Origin: Prevotella illustrans
GTDB lineage: Bacteria > Bacteroidota > Bacteroidia > Bacteroidales > Bacteroidaceae
Assembly (NCBI RefSeq): GCF_017426725.1
Contig: NZ_JAERMS010000020.1
Coordinates: forward strand, 1 to 47,304
DNA: 47,304 bases
Direction: 5' to 3'
The notes beneath the pieces were generated by a model. That model was not told the origin of the DNA, did not search any database, and worked only from the letters and a program-made list of their open reading frames with translations. Each line of letters begins with the position of its first letter. The stretch's first letter is position 1. Made by a program: the position numbers and the translations under genes. Of the stretch, positions 27,757 through 36,131 are shown one piece after another.

Positions 27757-28074
27757 ATGGAAGTAACAATTACAACCGAGAACTTCGAGAGTTACAAGAA
27801 TGGCGAATTGCCATTGGTAGTTGACCTGTGGGCAACATGGTGCGGTCCCTGCCGTATGCTTGCTCCTATCGTTTCCGAACTTGCGAACGACTACGACGGC
27901 AAGATTGTCGTAGGCAAATGCGACGTTGAAGAGAATGACGATATCGCCATGGAATTTGGCGTTCGCAACATTCCTACCATCCTATTCTTCAAAGGCGGTC
28001 AGCTCGTCGATAAGTTTGTTGGCGCCGCCAGCAAAGACAAGCTCGAAGAGAAGTTCAAGGCATTGCTCGGCTAA
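27757..28074 (+). CDS. trxA: Thioredoxin
   Basis: 105 residues, standard length with no signal peptide, so cytoplasmic. Active site WCGPC at residues 28-32 (C29, C32), cis-proline in VRNIPT, C-terminal amphipathic helix. It is a general protein disulfide reductase served by thioredoxin reductase. It stands between the dnaE terminator and a bidirectional terminator. Confidence 0.96.
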   Translation: MEVTITTENFESYKNGELPLVVDLWATWCGPCRMLAPIVSELANDYDGKIVVGKCDVEENDDIAMEFGVRNIPTILFFKGGQLVDKFVGAASKDKLEEKFKALLG

Positions 28075-28149
28075 GCCGTTCGACCGGGAAATATAAACGT
28101 ACAGACGAAGCCATTAGGAACACATCGTTCGGGCTTCATCCTCATATTT

Positions 28150-28200
28150 CAAGAAAGCCATATCGTCCATTTCACATGGATTGATATGGCTTTCTTGTTT
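28150..28200. terminator. Bidirectional terminator between trxA and the outer-membrane receptor gene
   Basis: CAAGAAAGCCATATC (28150-28164) pairs perfectly with 28183-28197, with an inner TCCAT/ATGGA stem, giving T-rich arms on both strands. It sits between converging genes, 10 bases before the stop of the leftward one. A smaller GAAGCC/GGGCTTC hairpin lies at 28107-28137. Confidence 0.75.
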
Positions 28201-28207
28201 GCCGACG

Positions 28208-30250
28208 TCAGAGAATGCCCGTCTGCGTGTCCTTGTTTTGCAGCCTTCGCTCTATGTCACGGAACTTCCTTCCCTTTCCAAATTTCCACATAAAGCCCAG
28301 ATGCACCATGTTGCCCAAGTCACGATTGCGCGTCGTCATTTGCTTTTTGATGACGGCATCGACCAATTCCGAGTAGTTATTCTTGGGGTTATGTTCAAAC
28401 GGATGTTCCCAATAAAGCGACACACTGCAGTTTCCCACACGGTAACTACATGTCAGGTAGGTCGCGTGCCCCTGCCGGCTCCATGTCTCACCCTCCATAA
28501 ACTTCCAGCCGTTATCGGCATTGGCGGTCAGCGTCCAGCGTCCCAGGTAGGCCTGAAGACTGCCTCCGTAGTTATAGGCGGTCAGGTAATGCCGGTAGTT
28601 ATCTCCCCTGTTGATGAAACGGAATACGCCTCCGCTGACACTCAACGACAGCCGTTCGGGCAGAATATCCACTTTCGTATAATTAGATACATAGAACATC
28701 GTAATGCCGGGTTGCATCTTCTGCGTATAATAGAATTGGTTATCCGCGCCACGTTCATAACTGGCCATGTTGCAATGATGATGACTCCGGTACTCCATAT
28801 CTACGTTTGAATGGAAACGCGGTGTATTGTAGGCCAGTCTAACCGTATGTATCTGCATGCCGTTGGGCTTGATTTTCGGATTGCCCACCGTCCATTCCAT
28901 CGAGTTGGTACGTATGCGCGTGTCGCTGATCATCGCGATTCTTGAAATATGCTGATTGATTTCGAAGGTATAGCCTGCCGATAGGCCCTTAGCTAAAGTA
29001 TAAGTAAGCGAGGCTTTCGGACGAAACAACCAGTAAGAATAATGGTTATCGGCCTGCCGATAGCGCACGTTGCTCACACCCAAACCTGTCATGTAGCTCC
29101 ACTTTCGCCACCGCCCTTTCAACTCGCCGAAGCTATATAGATTGCTGCGGTGCATGCCGTTGACCGACATCACGTCGCCCGAATAGACATTGCGGGTATA
29201 TTTCAACTGATGATTGAAACCAAATGACAGTTTGGCAGCCGTCAACTGCCGTTCGTAGATGGCTTCCGACGTGAGCGACCATGTATTGCCGTCGACATCG
29301 TAAGCATATCCTCCGCCTTCATTGTTGGCATGACTTGCGTCGGTAGAGATAGCCGTCGCCACAACATTAGCGGTAATCGACTGCTTCGAACCAAGCTGAC
29401 GAAAGAAGTAAATATCGAGAATTGGTGTAAAACTTTTGTTTTTATCCATTATTCGCACCATCTTATCAGCCTGTCCACTCTCCACAAACAGTTGGTCAGT
29501 AATATTGCGTGGACTATGAGAAAAAGCACCTGAGAGTTTGGCCTGCAATACATAAGTGGCCGAATCGGCCAGATTATAGACCAAATCTAAGCCATTGTAA
29601 AAGTTTCGGTATCGTCTACCGATATCCCTACGTGTAATAAGATGATAACTACCATCGGCCAACAGGTAGTCAGCATCCTCATGATAACGGGCTCCACGCA
29701 GGTCGGTGTAGCCGGAATTATAGGTTACCCCCAGCTCCGAATGGCCTATATTCCTTTTAGCATATATGGTATTATCGCCATGCAATGCCGTCACGCAGTT
29801 GTTCAAATCAGCTCCCAGGAGCATTCCCTCACCGCTACGCTGCGTCCGAATATCAATAACATAACCGATTTCTGCCCCGTAGCGTACCCCCGGATTGTCG
29901 ATAAAGCTGACCGACTTCACCTCTTTGGGATTGAGCGCCAGCAGGTCTGCCTTATTGGCTACTACCCCGTTTATTCTTATTTGCACGGCCCCACGGTTGT
30001 CAAGTGCCCTGACAGAGTGCATCGTTTCGTCGATGCGGATGGCCGGAAAGGACAGCTTGGCAAGCAGACCATAACCGTTCGTCGAGGCTTCCTTCTGCGC
30101 GGCGGTGGGCAGATAAAGTCGTCCGTCAGGCCGTTCCACCACTCGGGCCGCCTCAACCTTCACTTCTTTCAACTCCACGGTACGCTCTTGCTGTGCCCAT
30201 AGCGACCCAACCGGCATACTCATCAATAATAATAAAATAGCTTTTCTCAT
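28208..30250 (-). CDS. TonB-dependent-receptor-like outer-membrane beta-barrel protein
   Basis: 680 residues. Signal peptide ending LWAQ (about 19), then a short plug-like domain (about 25-135) with VQIRINGVVANKADLLALNPKEVKSVSFID and VIDIRTQRSGEG, and a barrel with alternating aromatic strands to the C-terminus. It lacks the carboxypeptidase-like N-terminal domain of SusC. The pattern fits the outer-membrane beta-barrel family (OMP_b-brl_3-like) related to TonB receptors. Ligand unknown. The gene directly follows, on the same strand, a membrane-anchored winged-helix regulator, which is the best clue to its control. Confidence 0.85.
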   Translation of the reverse strand: MRKAILLLLMSMPVGSLWAQQERTVELKEVKVEAARVVERPDGRLYLPTAAQKEASTNGYGLLAKLSFPAIRIDETMHSVRALDNRGAVQIRINGVVANKADLLALNPKEVKSVSFIDNPGVRYGAEIGYVIDIRTQRSGEGMLLGADLNNCVTALHGDNTIYAKRNIGHSELGVTYNSGYTDLRGARYHEDADYLLADGSYHLITRRDIGRRYRNFYNGLDLVYNLADSATYVLQAKLSGAFSHSPRNITDQLFVESGQADKMVRIMDKNKSFTPILDIYFFRQLGSKQSITANVVATAISTDASHANNEGGGYAYDVDGNTWSLTSEAIYERQLTAAKLSFGFNHQLKYTRNVYSGDVMSVNGMHRSNLYSFGELKGRWRKWSYMTGLGVSNVRYRQADNHYSYWLFRPKASLTYTLAKGLSAGYTFEINQHISRIAMISDTRIRTNSMEWTVGNPKIKPNGMQIHTVRLAYNTPRFHSNVDMEYRSHHHCNMASYERGADNQFYYTQKMQPGITMFYVSNYTKVDILPERLSLSVSGGVFRFINRGDNYRHYLTAYNYGGSLQAYLGRWTLTANADNGWKFMEGETWSRQGHATYLTCSYRVGNCSVSLYWEHPFEHNPKNNYSELVDAVIKKQMTTRNRDLGNMVHLGFMWKFGKGRKFRDIERRLQNKDTQTGIL

Positions 30251-30272
30251 TCTTTGCTGTCTTGTTTTCGGG

Positions 30273-30280
30273 CAAAGATA
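30273..30280 (-). promoter_or_regulatory. -7 box of the outer-membrane receptor gene
   Basis: Minus-strand TATCTTTG, 23 bases before the start codon, with no clear -33 box. This suggests an activator-dependent promoter. The hairpin at 30311-30355 begins about 30 bases upstream. Confidence 0.6.
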
Positions 30281-30303
30281 GAAACGGTGTTGTGGTTTTC
30301 ACG

Positions 30304-30355
30304 AAAAAAGAGTCTGACATTTGTCTGACATTTCACTGCCGACAAATGTCAGACT
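30304..30355 (-). terminator. Terminator of the winged-helix regulator gene
   Basis: AGTCTGACATTTGTC (30311-30325) pairs perfectly with 30341-30355; the minus strand continues with a T run (30305-30310). It is 17 bases past the regulator stop. The sequence TCTGACATTTG is also repeated in tandem (30313-30332), so the site could double as a regulator-binding site for the receptor promoter. Confidence 0.7.
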
Positions 30356-30371
30356 CCTATATACAATTAAT

Positions 30372-31121
30372 TTAAAGCGCTTTGTCGCCCGGCAACAACT
30401 GATAATCGCCTCCACGCTCCGACATGATTTTCAGTCCACCTTGTTTCTCTATGACAGGTTTCAACCGTCTGACGAGTGTATAAAGCGTTTCACTCGCGTC
30501 GGGTTTCTTGGGCCAGAGAGCATCGCAGATTTCCTGTTTTCCGAGCTGATGATTGGCCTTTTCAAAGAACAGTCGCATGAGCCGGTGTTGCATGGGCGTC
30601 AGCCCTACAGGCTCATGGTGGAGATTATAGAAACAATCTTCGTCCTTCCGCAGCATCAACTGCCCCAGAACAATCATGTCGCGGCCATGCCGACGGAAAT
30701 AAGCCAGCGAGAAGACAGCCCACAAAAGAGCCATCGCCGACAAGGAGAAAGGCAACCGCCGGTCGGATAAAGCCAATACCGAGGCCACCGAACAGTTGGC
30801 ATAACTCTGAAACACGACCCTACCATTCTGCCCGTGCCATCCCATCGGCCGGCTACAAAGCCCGTCGCCGGGATTGTCCATGGCGTAATATACAATGGAA
30901 TGACGACGCAAAGTCTCGGTCTTCAGATAGCTGCGGTAGTCGGCGATCGTATCGGGTGTCAGCCAACAGTCCCGTTTCGTGGCCAGTGTCTGTGCCAAAG
31001 CCTGGTTCATGTCGGCCACCATCAGGCGTTGGACCTGCCGATAGCCGTGCATGCCCGACCACACCGCGGCGCCTACCAGCAACGCAAACAGCAATATGGC
31101 ATGATAAGGTTTCATGTTCAT
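30372..31121 (-). CDS. Membrane-spanning winged-helix transcriptional regulator (one-component sensor)
   Basis: 249 residues from the ATG at 31121. Transmembrane helix 1 at about 8-23, an extracytoplasmic domain of about 100 residues with three cysteines (C52, C89, C110), transmembrane helix 2 at about 125-142, then an OmpR/PhoB-type winged helix (about 158-245: LTPMQHRLMRLFFEKANHQLGKQEICDALW and LYTLVRRLKPVIEK...GGDYQL). There is no receiver domain, so it should sense in the periplasm and bind DNA at the membrane, like ToxR/CadC but with reversed order. The frame opens at a TTG (31202) inside a -7 box, and ATG 31190 is also possible; I prefer 31121, which leaves a normal leader. It very likely controls the adjacent receptor. 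Confidence 0.8.
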   Translation of the reverse strand: MNMKPYHAILLFALLVGAAVWSGMHGYRQVQRLMVADMNQALAQTLATKRDCWLTPDTIADYRSYLKTETLRRHSIVYYAMDNPGDGLCSRPMGWHGQNGRVVFQSYANCSVASVLALSDRRLPFSLSAMALLWAVFSLAYFRRHGRDMIVLGQLMLRKDEDCFYNLHHEPVGLTPMQHRLMRLFFEKANHQLGKQEICDALWPKKPDASETLYTLVRRLKPVIEKQGGLKIMSERGGDYQLLPGDKAL

Positions 31122-31199
31122 AACGTCTCGTTTTCGATGAAGGATAAAGTCGTTTTCGTATGTCAAGATGTCCGATTCCTTTCGAAACATGTTGTCACG

Positions 31200-31207
31200 C
31201 AAAGTTA
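31200..31207 (-). promoter_or_regulatory. -7 box of the winged-helix regulator gene
   Basis: Minus-strand TAACTTTG; no clear -33 box. It overlaps the TTG at 31202 and so argues for a start further downstream. Confidence 0.55.
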
Positions 31208-31454
31208 GGAAATAAAACGAAGCCTTGGCTTTTCGCGCGATTATCTCTAACTTTTCTTATCCGTCGTTTCGATTTGTTAACGCCGGAAGGAGAAAATATA
31301 GCAGAAGCCGAGAACCAACCGGCCAAAGGAGCATGAGCAAGAGCGGGAAGAACATTGATTCCGGGCCAAGGCTGAAGCTACGATTATACAGAATATCGCC
31401 CCAAAAGGCCTTTTGCACGATTCGGAATTTATTTGACAAATGGCATTTGCTGCT

Positions 31455-31788
31455 TGCGTTATTTCAAAAAAGAAAATCATTGGCCGGAAATAACGCCATT
31501 TTAGCGCGATTTACAAATCGCTGACAATCAGCGTTTTATATTCAAACCGTCATTTCAAGCCTATCGAAAAGGCTCTGTTTTGCGTCTTTTTACGCTCCAA
31601 TAGCAGGCCTTTTAACCTGTAAAAGCATAGCGATTAGCGGCTAAAAGGATAGCTTTGACCGTGTAAAAGCATAGCGATTGGAAAAGTTGGAGCTATTACG
31701 ACCTCTTTCACGCTGGCAAAACGTATTTTCGAACGCTGGATGCGACAGTCCGGAAGTGTTAAAATCAGGGATGAAATATTTACAAAAG
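31455..31788 (-). repeat. Dispersed intergenic repeat, copy D
   Basis: In the minus-strand sense the left end (31788 to 31722) matches copy B at 4463-4520. The centre has two AAAAGCATAGCGATT modules (31621-31680) and the variant AAAAGGATAGCTTTG. Its right part resembles copy E (GTTATTTCCG, then CTTTCTTTTT-like sequence near 31460-31500). Stem arms are 31639-31648 and 31608-31617: CCTTTTAGCC with GGTTAAAAGG in the minus-strand sense, ten pairs including one G-T wobble. It lies in the divergent region between the winged-helix regulator and the lipoprotein at 31954. Confidence 0.7.
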
Positions 31789-31910
31789 CAAGATATTGGA
31801 GGCTTTCCTGCCACCTTGCGAAACATCTTCCGCCGGCATTTCCTTCCACTCTCTGTTTTTCGTTTTAGATTATTTAAGATTGTCGAATAATAACCAAACT
31901 GATTATTTCG

Positions 31911-31918
31911 TATCTTTG
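31911..31918 (+). promoter_or_regulatory. -7 box of the lipoprotein gene at 31954
   Basis: TATCTTTG, 36 bases before the start codon; the -33 box is unclear. Confidence 0.55.
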
Positions 31919-31953
31919 TAACAAAGGACCATCAACTATTAATTCCTAAGCGT

Positions 31954-32739
31954 ATGAAAACAAAACTCTTACTCCGTCTCGGAGCGTTTTTATTCTTGGC
32001 ACTTTACCTCACCGCCTGCTCTTCCAACAGCAATGAAGAAGAACAAAATCAGAACAGCCTCTATAAACAGATGCAACTTTCAGGCTACTGGACGGCGCAG
32101 GACTTTACCAACGCTCAAGGCAACATCGTGGAGATTCATTTTACTTCTTCGCAACATGTCCACGTGAAGTACGTGACTTCCGATAACGCAGTGGAGGGTT
32201 CGGTTGCGTCCTACAAAGAGGAAGGTTCCGACAAAATACGCCTCACTCTATTTAAAAAAACAGAGATTATGGGGGTCACAGAACTCCGGTGCGATCTGAA
32301 GACCAAGGAAATACACTTTACCTGCGACGGCAAAGACTATACGCTGACCAAGCGGGAGCATGACCATCTGGGTATCATCCGTGGCAAATGGACGTCGGCC
32401 TATTATCGTTCGTACAGCCTGAAGCCCGACGACACAGATTACAACACCGTGGAATTCGGCGCGGAAAATGAGAATAGTGAGGCTGAGCGCTGGGTCATGA
32501 AATTTGAAGGACATACCAATGTCGGCAATCCTACGTCAGCAACCCTGTCGTATAAAACGGAAACTGTGGCGTGGAAGTACGCAGCGAACCTGAACATTCT
32601 CCTTGATACCCAACAGGGAGAAAAAGAAATCGCTTTTCAGTTTGTCTATCGCCCCGACTTGAAAACCATTGTTCTTGAATTGAATTGGGCTCCTACCCTT
32701 CCCGATAATTATATCACTTATACGAAAAATCACAAATAA
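31954..32739 (+). CDS. Lipoprotein of unknown function
   Basis: 261 residues. Lipobox LTAC with C22, followed by an acidic SSNSNEEEQNQ stretch of the kind that can direct lipoproteins to the surface in Bacteroidetes. The rest is predicted beta-rich, with two similar halves (each beginning GYWTAQDF / GKWTSAYY), suggesting a duplicated small barrel, perhaps lipocalin-like; I do not recognise a named family. It stands alone, with a -7 box at 31911. Confidence 0.8.
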   Translation: MKTKLLLRLGAFLFLALYLTACSSNSNEEEQNQNSLYKQMQLSGYWTAQDFTNAQGNIVEIHFTSSQHVHVKYVTSDNAVEGSVASYKEEGSDKIRLTLFKKTEIMGVTELRCDLKTKEIHFTCDGKDYTLTKREHDHLGIIRGKWTSAYYRSYSLKPDDTDYNTVEFGAENENSEAERWVMKFEGHTNVGNPTSATLSYKTETVAWKYAANLNILLDTQQGEKEIAFQFVYRPDLKTIVLELNWAPTLPDNYITYTKNHK

Positions 32740-33177
32740 GACCACAGATTTCAGAACGCCAAATTAAGGTTCGTCCCCACAGCTTCTATTGCTCGACGTA
32801 TTATAATATAACATTATCTTATGCCCGAAACGACGCCTCGTTCGGTCAATGAAACCGGGTTCTGAAAGATTTCCGGGCCGATCCGAAAAGCCGGAGAACC
32901 CATCCCAAACCGAAAGCCGCATCCATCTGTGGAAAGAAATAAAGCTCTCCACCTATCTTTATATATACGCGCGAACTCACCAAACGTTATGCGCCGTAAC
33001 CGGAGATCTATTTTCGGATGTAAAATCTATTGGTTAATCCACCGGATGTGGGGATGAACAACCATTCAAATAAGTATCTAACAACTCTTTTTTACATATT
33101 CCCCCAAAAAAGTTTCAAAATTCATGCAGTCTTTCGGGTACAACCTACTCCTTTTAATAAAAAGGACAAATGTATCT
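32740..33177. other. Structured intergenic region upstream of the sigma-barrel gene
   Basis: GGTTCGTCCCCACA (32768-32781) is an imperfect inverted copy of TGTGGGGATGAAC (33047-33059), about 265 bases apart. Between them GGGTTCT (near 32860) can pair with AGAACCC (near 32895) around GC-rich sequence. No TAnnTTTG box was seen in the 120 bases before the gene at 33178. A 62-codon open frame (32849-33037) has no recognisable features and I do not call it. Confidence 0.45.
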
Positions 33178-34875
33178 ATGAATATAGATATTGATATAGA
33201 CGCATGTAAACAGGGAGAGCGAGAGGCTCTCGGAAAATTATATAAGACATATTCCGGCAGATTGATGAAAATCTGCTTGCATTATGTGGCAGATGAAAGT
33301 ACGGCAGAAGATATTCTGCACGATGCTTTTATCATTATCTTCACCTCCGTCAAGACACTGAAAGACCACTCGAAATTAGAGGGGTGGATGATAACCATCG
33401 TAAGGAACCTATCGTTGAAGTATCTACAATACACAGGAAAAGACGAAATTCCTTTATCTTGCTTGGGAATAGAAATTCCAGACGAGAACAGCGAGAAAGA
33501 GAAGAGTATTGAACTGGAAGTGTTGTTGAAAGCAATAGAATCCTTGCCAAAGGGGAATAGGGAAGTATTCAAGCTCTCGGTTCTGGACGGTCTTTCACAC
33601 AAGGAAATCGGAGAACTGCTTGGTATCAACCCACACAGTTCTTCTTCCCAATTATTCAGGGCGAAGAAAATGCTACGTGCGATACTAGTCGACTATTGGA
33701 TGCTGTTCTTGTTGCCACTCCTGATTCCTGTCTATATCTATTTCGTGGCGAGCGATAAGTCCGTCGAAACTTCCGATTACAAGCCAACCACCGCGAACAA
33801 GCGCCAAGATCAATCAAGAAGTGTTCAAAAAGCAGAAGACAGACCGAAAACAAAACAACCGGAATATTCCAGCCCATCAAGCGTCAGCCGTGATGGAACG
33901 AGGGCAAAAATAACGGTTACCACCGAGAAGCTCTATTCGCAAATCAAAACAGACCGTGTGGCAGCAGAACGACAAACGGTACCATTCGGCGCAGATTCCT
34001 TACAGAAATATCCGGTGACGGCTATCCTCACAGAAGACTCTTTGTACCGTCTTGCACAGCTTCCCGAAAATAAAATAGCGGCATTGAATGAAAGCGTAAA
34101 CCTCAATCTCAAACAAAAGAAGAGATATCCGTGGACATTCAACTTCGGTTATTCCTCCAATGCCGGCGCAAATGGGGCTTTGGCAAATCTGGATTATCTC
34201 TCCGTGGTGGATTATGCCAATGGTGGCATGGCAGCCAAGCTGTACACTTGGAATGACTATCTGGATTATCTAAACAGAAACGCCGCCTTGATGGATTCTG
34301 TAGAAAGAGCGAAATTGAACTATATAGCAATCAACAATATAACGGATGGCAATAAGAGCTTGAATGAAACGGCACGCCACGACCGTCCGAAGACTTTAGG
34401 CTTCTCGCTCAACAAGCAGCTAAGTCCTCATTGGACTTTCGGCACAGGATTGACCTATACAAGGTTGAAGTCGGAATTTGTAAGCGAATACCGTAAGGCG
34501 GAGCTAAAGAAAACCCAGAAGATAGATTACGTGGGCATACCGTTGCGATTGACTTACCGGCTGTGGGGCAAGGGCCGTTTCAACGCCTACGCCACGGGTG
34601 GCGTGACCTTTGAAATGCCTGTTCACAGTTCGCTCACCAAGAATTATATCATCACGACCGATTCGTCATACACACTGAAAGGTGACATCAAGCCTCGTTA
34701 CCAGTGGTCCGTAAACATGGGCGTCGGCGTACAATATAAGATATTCAAGCCGTTCAGCCTGTATCTGGAGCCCAATATGTTCTACTACTTCAGGAATGGC
34801 AGTGGTCTTGAGACCTATCGCACGGAACATCCGTTTATGTTCACGGTACCCTTCGGACTGCGACTCACGTGGTAA
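33178..34875 (+). CDS. ECF sigma factor fused to an inner-membrane helix and an outer-membrane beta-barrel
   Basis: 565 residues from the ATG at 33178; the frame opens at 33124, but the sigma domain begins at MNIDIDIDACKQGEREALGKLY. Sigma region 2 (about 10-80, ADESTAEDILHDAFIIIF and KLEGWMITIVRN) and region 4 (about 113-165, LPKGNREVFKLSVLDGLSHKEIGELL) are complete. Region 4 runs straight into a transmembrane helix (175-192, MLFLLPLLIPVYIYFVAS), a polar linker of about 120 residues, and a C-terminal barrel (about 317-565) ending in tryptophan, as barrels assembled by BAM do. Known dual-membrane-spanning anti-sigma factors (Dma) of Bacteroides have the helix and barrel with an anti-sigma N-terminus; here the sigma factor itself takes that place. 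A PstS-like lipoprotein gene follows after 41 bases. Confidence 0.88.
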   Translation: MNIDIDIDACKQGEREALGKLYKTYSGRLMKICLHYVADESTAEDILHDAFIIIFTSVKTLKDHSKLEGWMITIVRNLSLKYLQYTGKDEIPLSCLGIEIPDENSEKEKSIELEVLLKAIESLPKGNREVFKLSVLDGLSHKEIGELLGINPHSSSSQLFRAKKMLRAILVDYWMLFLLPLLIPVYIYFVASDKSVETSDYKPTTANKRQDQSRSVQKAEDRPKTKQPEYSSPSSVSRDGTRAKITVTTEKLYSQIKTDRVAAERQTVPFGADSLQKYPVTAILTEDSLYRLAQLPENKIAALNESVNLNLKQKKRYPWTFNFGYSSNAGANGALANLDYLSVVDYANGGMAAKLYTWNDYLDYLNRNAALMDSVERAKLNYIAINNITDGNKSLNETARHDRPKTLGFSLNKQLSPHWTFGTGLTYTRLKSEFVSEYRKAELKKTQKIDYVGIPLRLTYRLWGKGRFNAYATGGVTFEMPVHSSLTKNYIITTDSSYTLKGDIKPRYQWSVNMGVGVQYKIFKPFSLYLEPNMFYYFRNGSGLETYRTEHPFMFTVPFGLRLTW

Positions 34876-34916
34876 ACAAAAACGAAATATAGCGTACTAA
34901 CTAAAAAAAAGAGATT

Positions 34917-35927
34917 ATGAAGAATCTAAAATCTGCTACTTTCTTAAAAATGGTCTTTCGCCTATCTTTAATAACCATGATAGGTTTTATCCCGATGAGC
35001 TGCGGTGAAAAGAATACAGAAAGCGAATCCGTTCCGAGTATGTCCTTGGCAGATTTTCCCGCGCTGGACTGTTCTACTTCAACCCAGCCTCTTAGCGTGA
35101 TTCTGGCATCAAAGGTTCTTGGACTTCCGTATCAATGGTGGCAAGATCAGGCTGTCACGCAAGTATGGTATGTTTCTATTGACTGGGAAAAAACCTCTCT
35201 CACAGAGTCTCAACGCGATCTTTTGAAAAGTAAGCTTAACTGCAGTACGACGCACGGATCATACATGAACCTGCTTGACGGTAAGGTGGAGCTTATCATT
35301 GCGTCACGAGATATTTCAAGAGATGAACAAAAATATGCTGACAGCAAAAATATTAAATTGATAACCCGCCCCGTCGGTAAAGATGGCTTTATATTTATCG
35401 TGAACAAAAACAATCCTGTCAACTCCTTATCCATCAAGCAAATTCAAGATATTTACACAGGAAAGATAGAAAACTGGAAAGATGTCGGAGGAAATGACGC
35501 GACTATAAATCCTTATGTGAGAAACGCGAATTCCGGTAGTCAGGAAAAAATGGAGACCATGGTGATGAAAGGTCTTACTATAATAGGAAAACCCGGTATG
35601 GAAACAGGAACGATGGCCGGACCGTTCTATGAAATACGTAAAGACGTGAACGGGATTGCCTACACACCCTTTTACTATTACAATATTATGACACGTGGTC
35701 AGGATTATGCCAAAGCAATCGGGATAGATGGGGTTCATCCCAACAAAGAGAGCATCAACAACGGGACCTATCCTTATGTCTCTGAAATCTTTGCTGCCAT
35801 TAGGGCTGATACGCAACGTGACTCGTATGCTTATAAGCTTTTTGAATTTCTTACACAGAACAGAGCGCGGTCTGTCGTAGAAGAAAGTGGTTACGTGCCT
35901 CTAAGCTCTACAGCGAATGCCTTTTGA
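34917..35927 (+). CDS. PstS-like periplasmic substrate-binding lipoprotein
   Basis: 336 residues. Lipobox IPMSC with C29. The fold matches phosphate-type binding proteins: LDCSTSTQPL near 50-59 (PstS usually has DGSTS; here Cys replaces Gly), ASRDISRDE, the hinge KDGFIFIVNKNNPVNSLSIKQIQDIYTGKIENWKDVGG, and NSGSQEKMETMV, in place of SGT. No pstC/A/B genes follow. Being 41 bases behind the sigma-barrel gene, it may serve sensing rather than uptake, or bind another oxyanion or ligand. AT-rich compared with its neighbours. Confidence 0.82.
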   Translation: MKNLKSATFLKMVFRLSLITMIGFIPMSCGEKNTESESVPSMSLADFPALDCSTSTQPLSVILASKVLGLPYQWWQDQAVTQVWYVSIDWEKTSLTESQRDLLKSKLNCSTTHGSYMNLLDGKVELIIASRDISRDEQKYADSKNIKLITRPVGKDGFIFIVNKNNPVNSLSIKQIQDIYTGKIENWKDVGGNDATINPYVRNANSGSQEKMETMVMKGLTIIGKPGMETGTMAGPFYEIRKDVNGIAYTPFYYYNIMTRGQDYAKAIGIDGVHPNKESINNGTYPYVSEIFAAIRADTQRDSYAYKLFEFLTQNRARSVVEESGYVPLSSTANAF

Positions 35928-36090
35928 TACGAAAGGACAAAACGCGCCGGTATATGAATACGGCTTACGCCATGTCATTTACAAACACGGGAATCCTTTG
36001 TTCCGCCTGTAATGTCTAATACAGGTCACCCAAAACTTTGGTTTAACTTTAATTACAACTTGATTTGCGTGTGTTGTCAAGCAGATTGCC

Positions 36091-36098
36091 TACTTTTG
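36091..36098 (+). promoter_or_regulatory. -7 box of the lipoprotein gene at 36132
   Basis: TACTTTTG, with TTTG at 36064-36067 (23-base spacer). It lies inside an upstream extension of the frame and so fixes the start at 36132. Confidence 0.6.
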
Positions 36099-36131
36099 TC
36101 GTCACATTCAATCAAATTAATACGAGAAATT

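Noticed and set aside
26913..27758. Long open frame opposite the 3' end of dnaE
   Set aside because: It mirrors the dnaE C-terminal coding region and has no recognisable features or promoter.
32849..33037. 62-codon open frame before the sigma-barrel gene
   Set aside because: No promoter, no homology that I recognise, and it overlaps the structured inverted-repeat region.
33178..34875. Sigma factor and barrel as two genes joined by a sequencing error
   Set aside because: Region 4 ends in the usual RAKKMLR...DYW and the same frame carries a clean transmembrane helix right after; there is no leftover anti-sigma domain or second start codon at the joint. It remains worth confirming.
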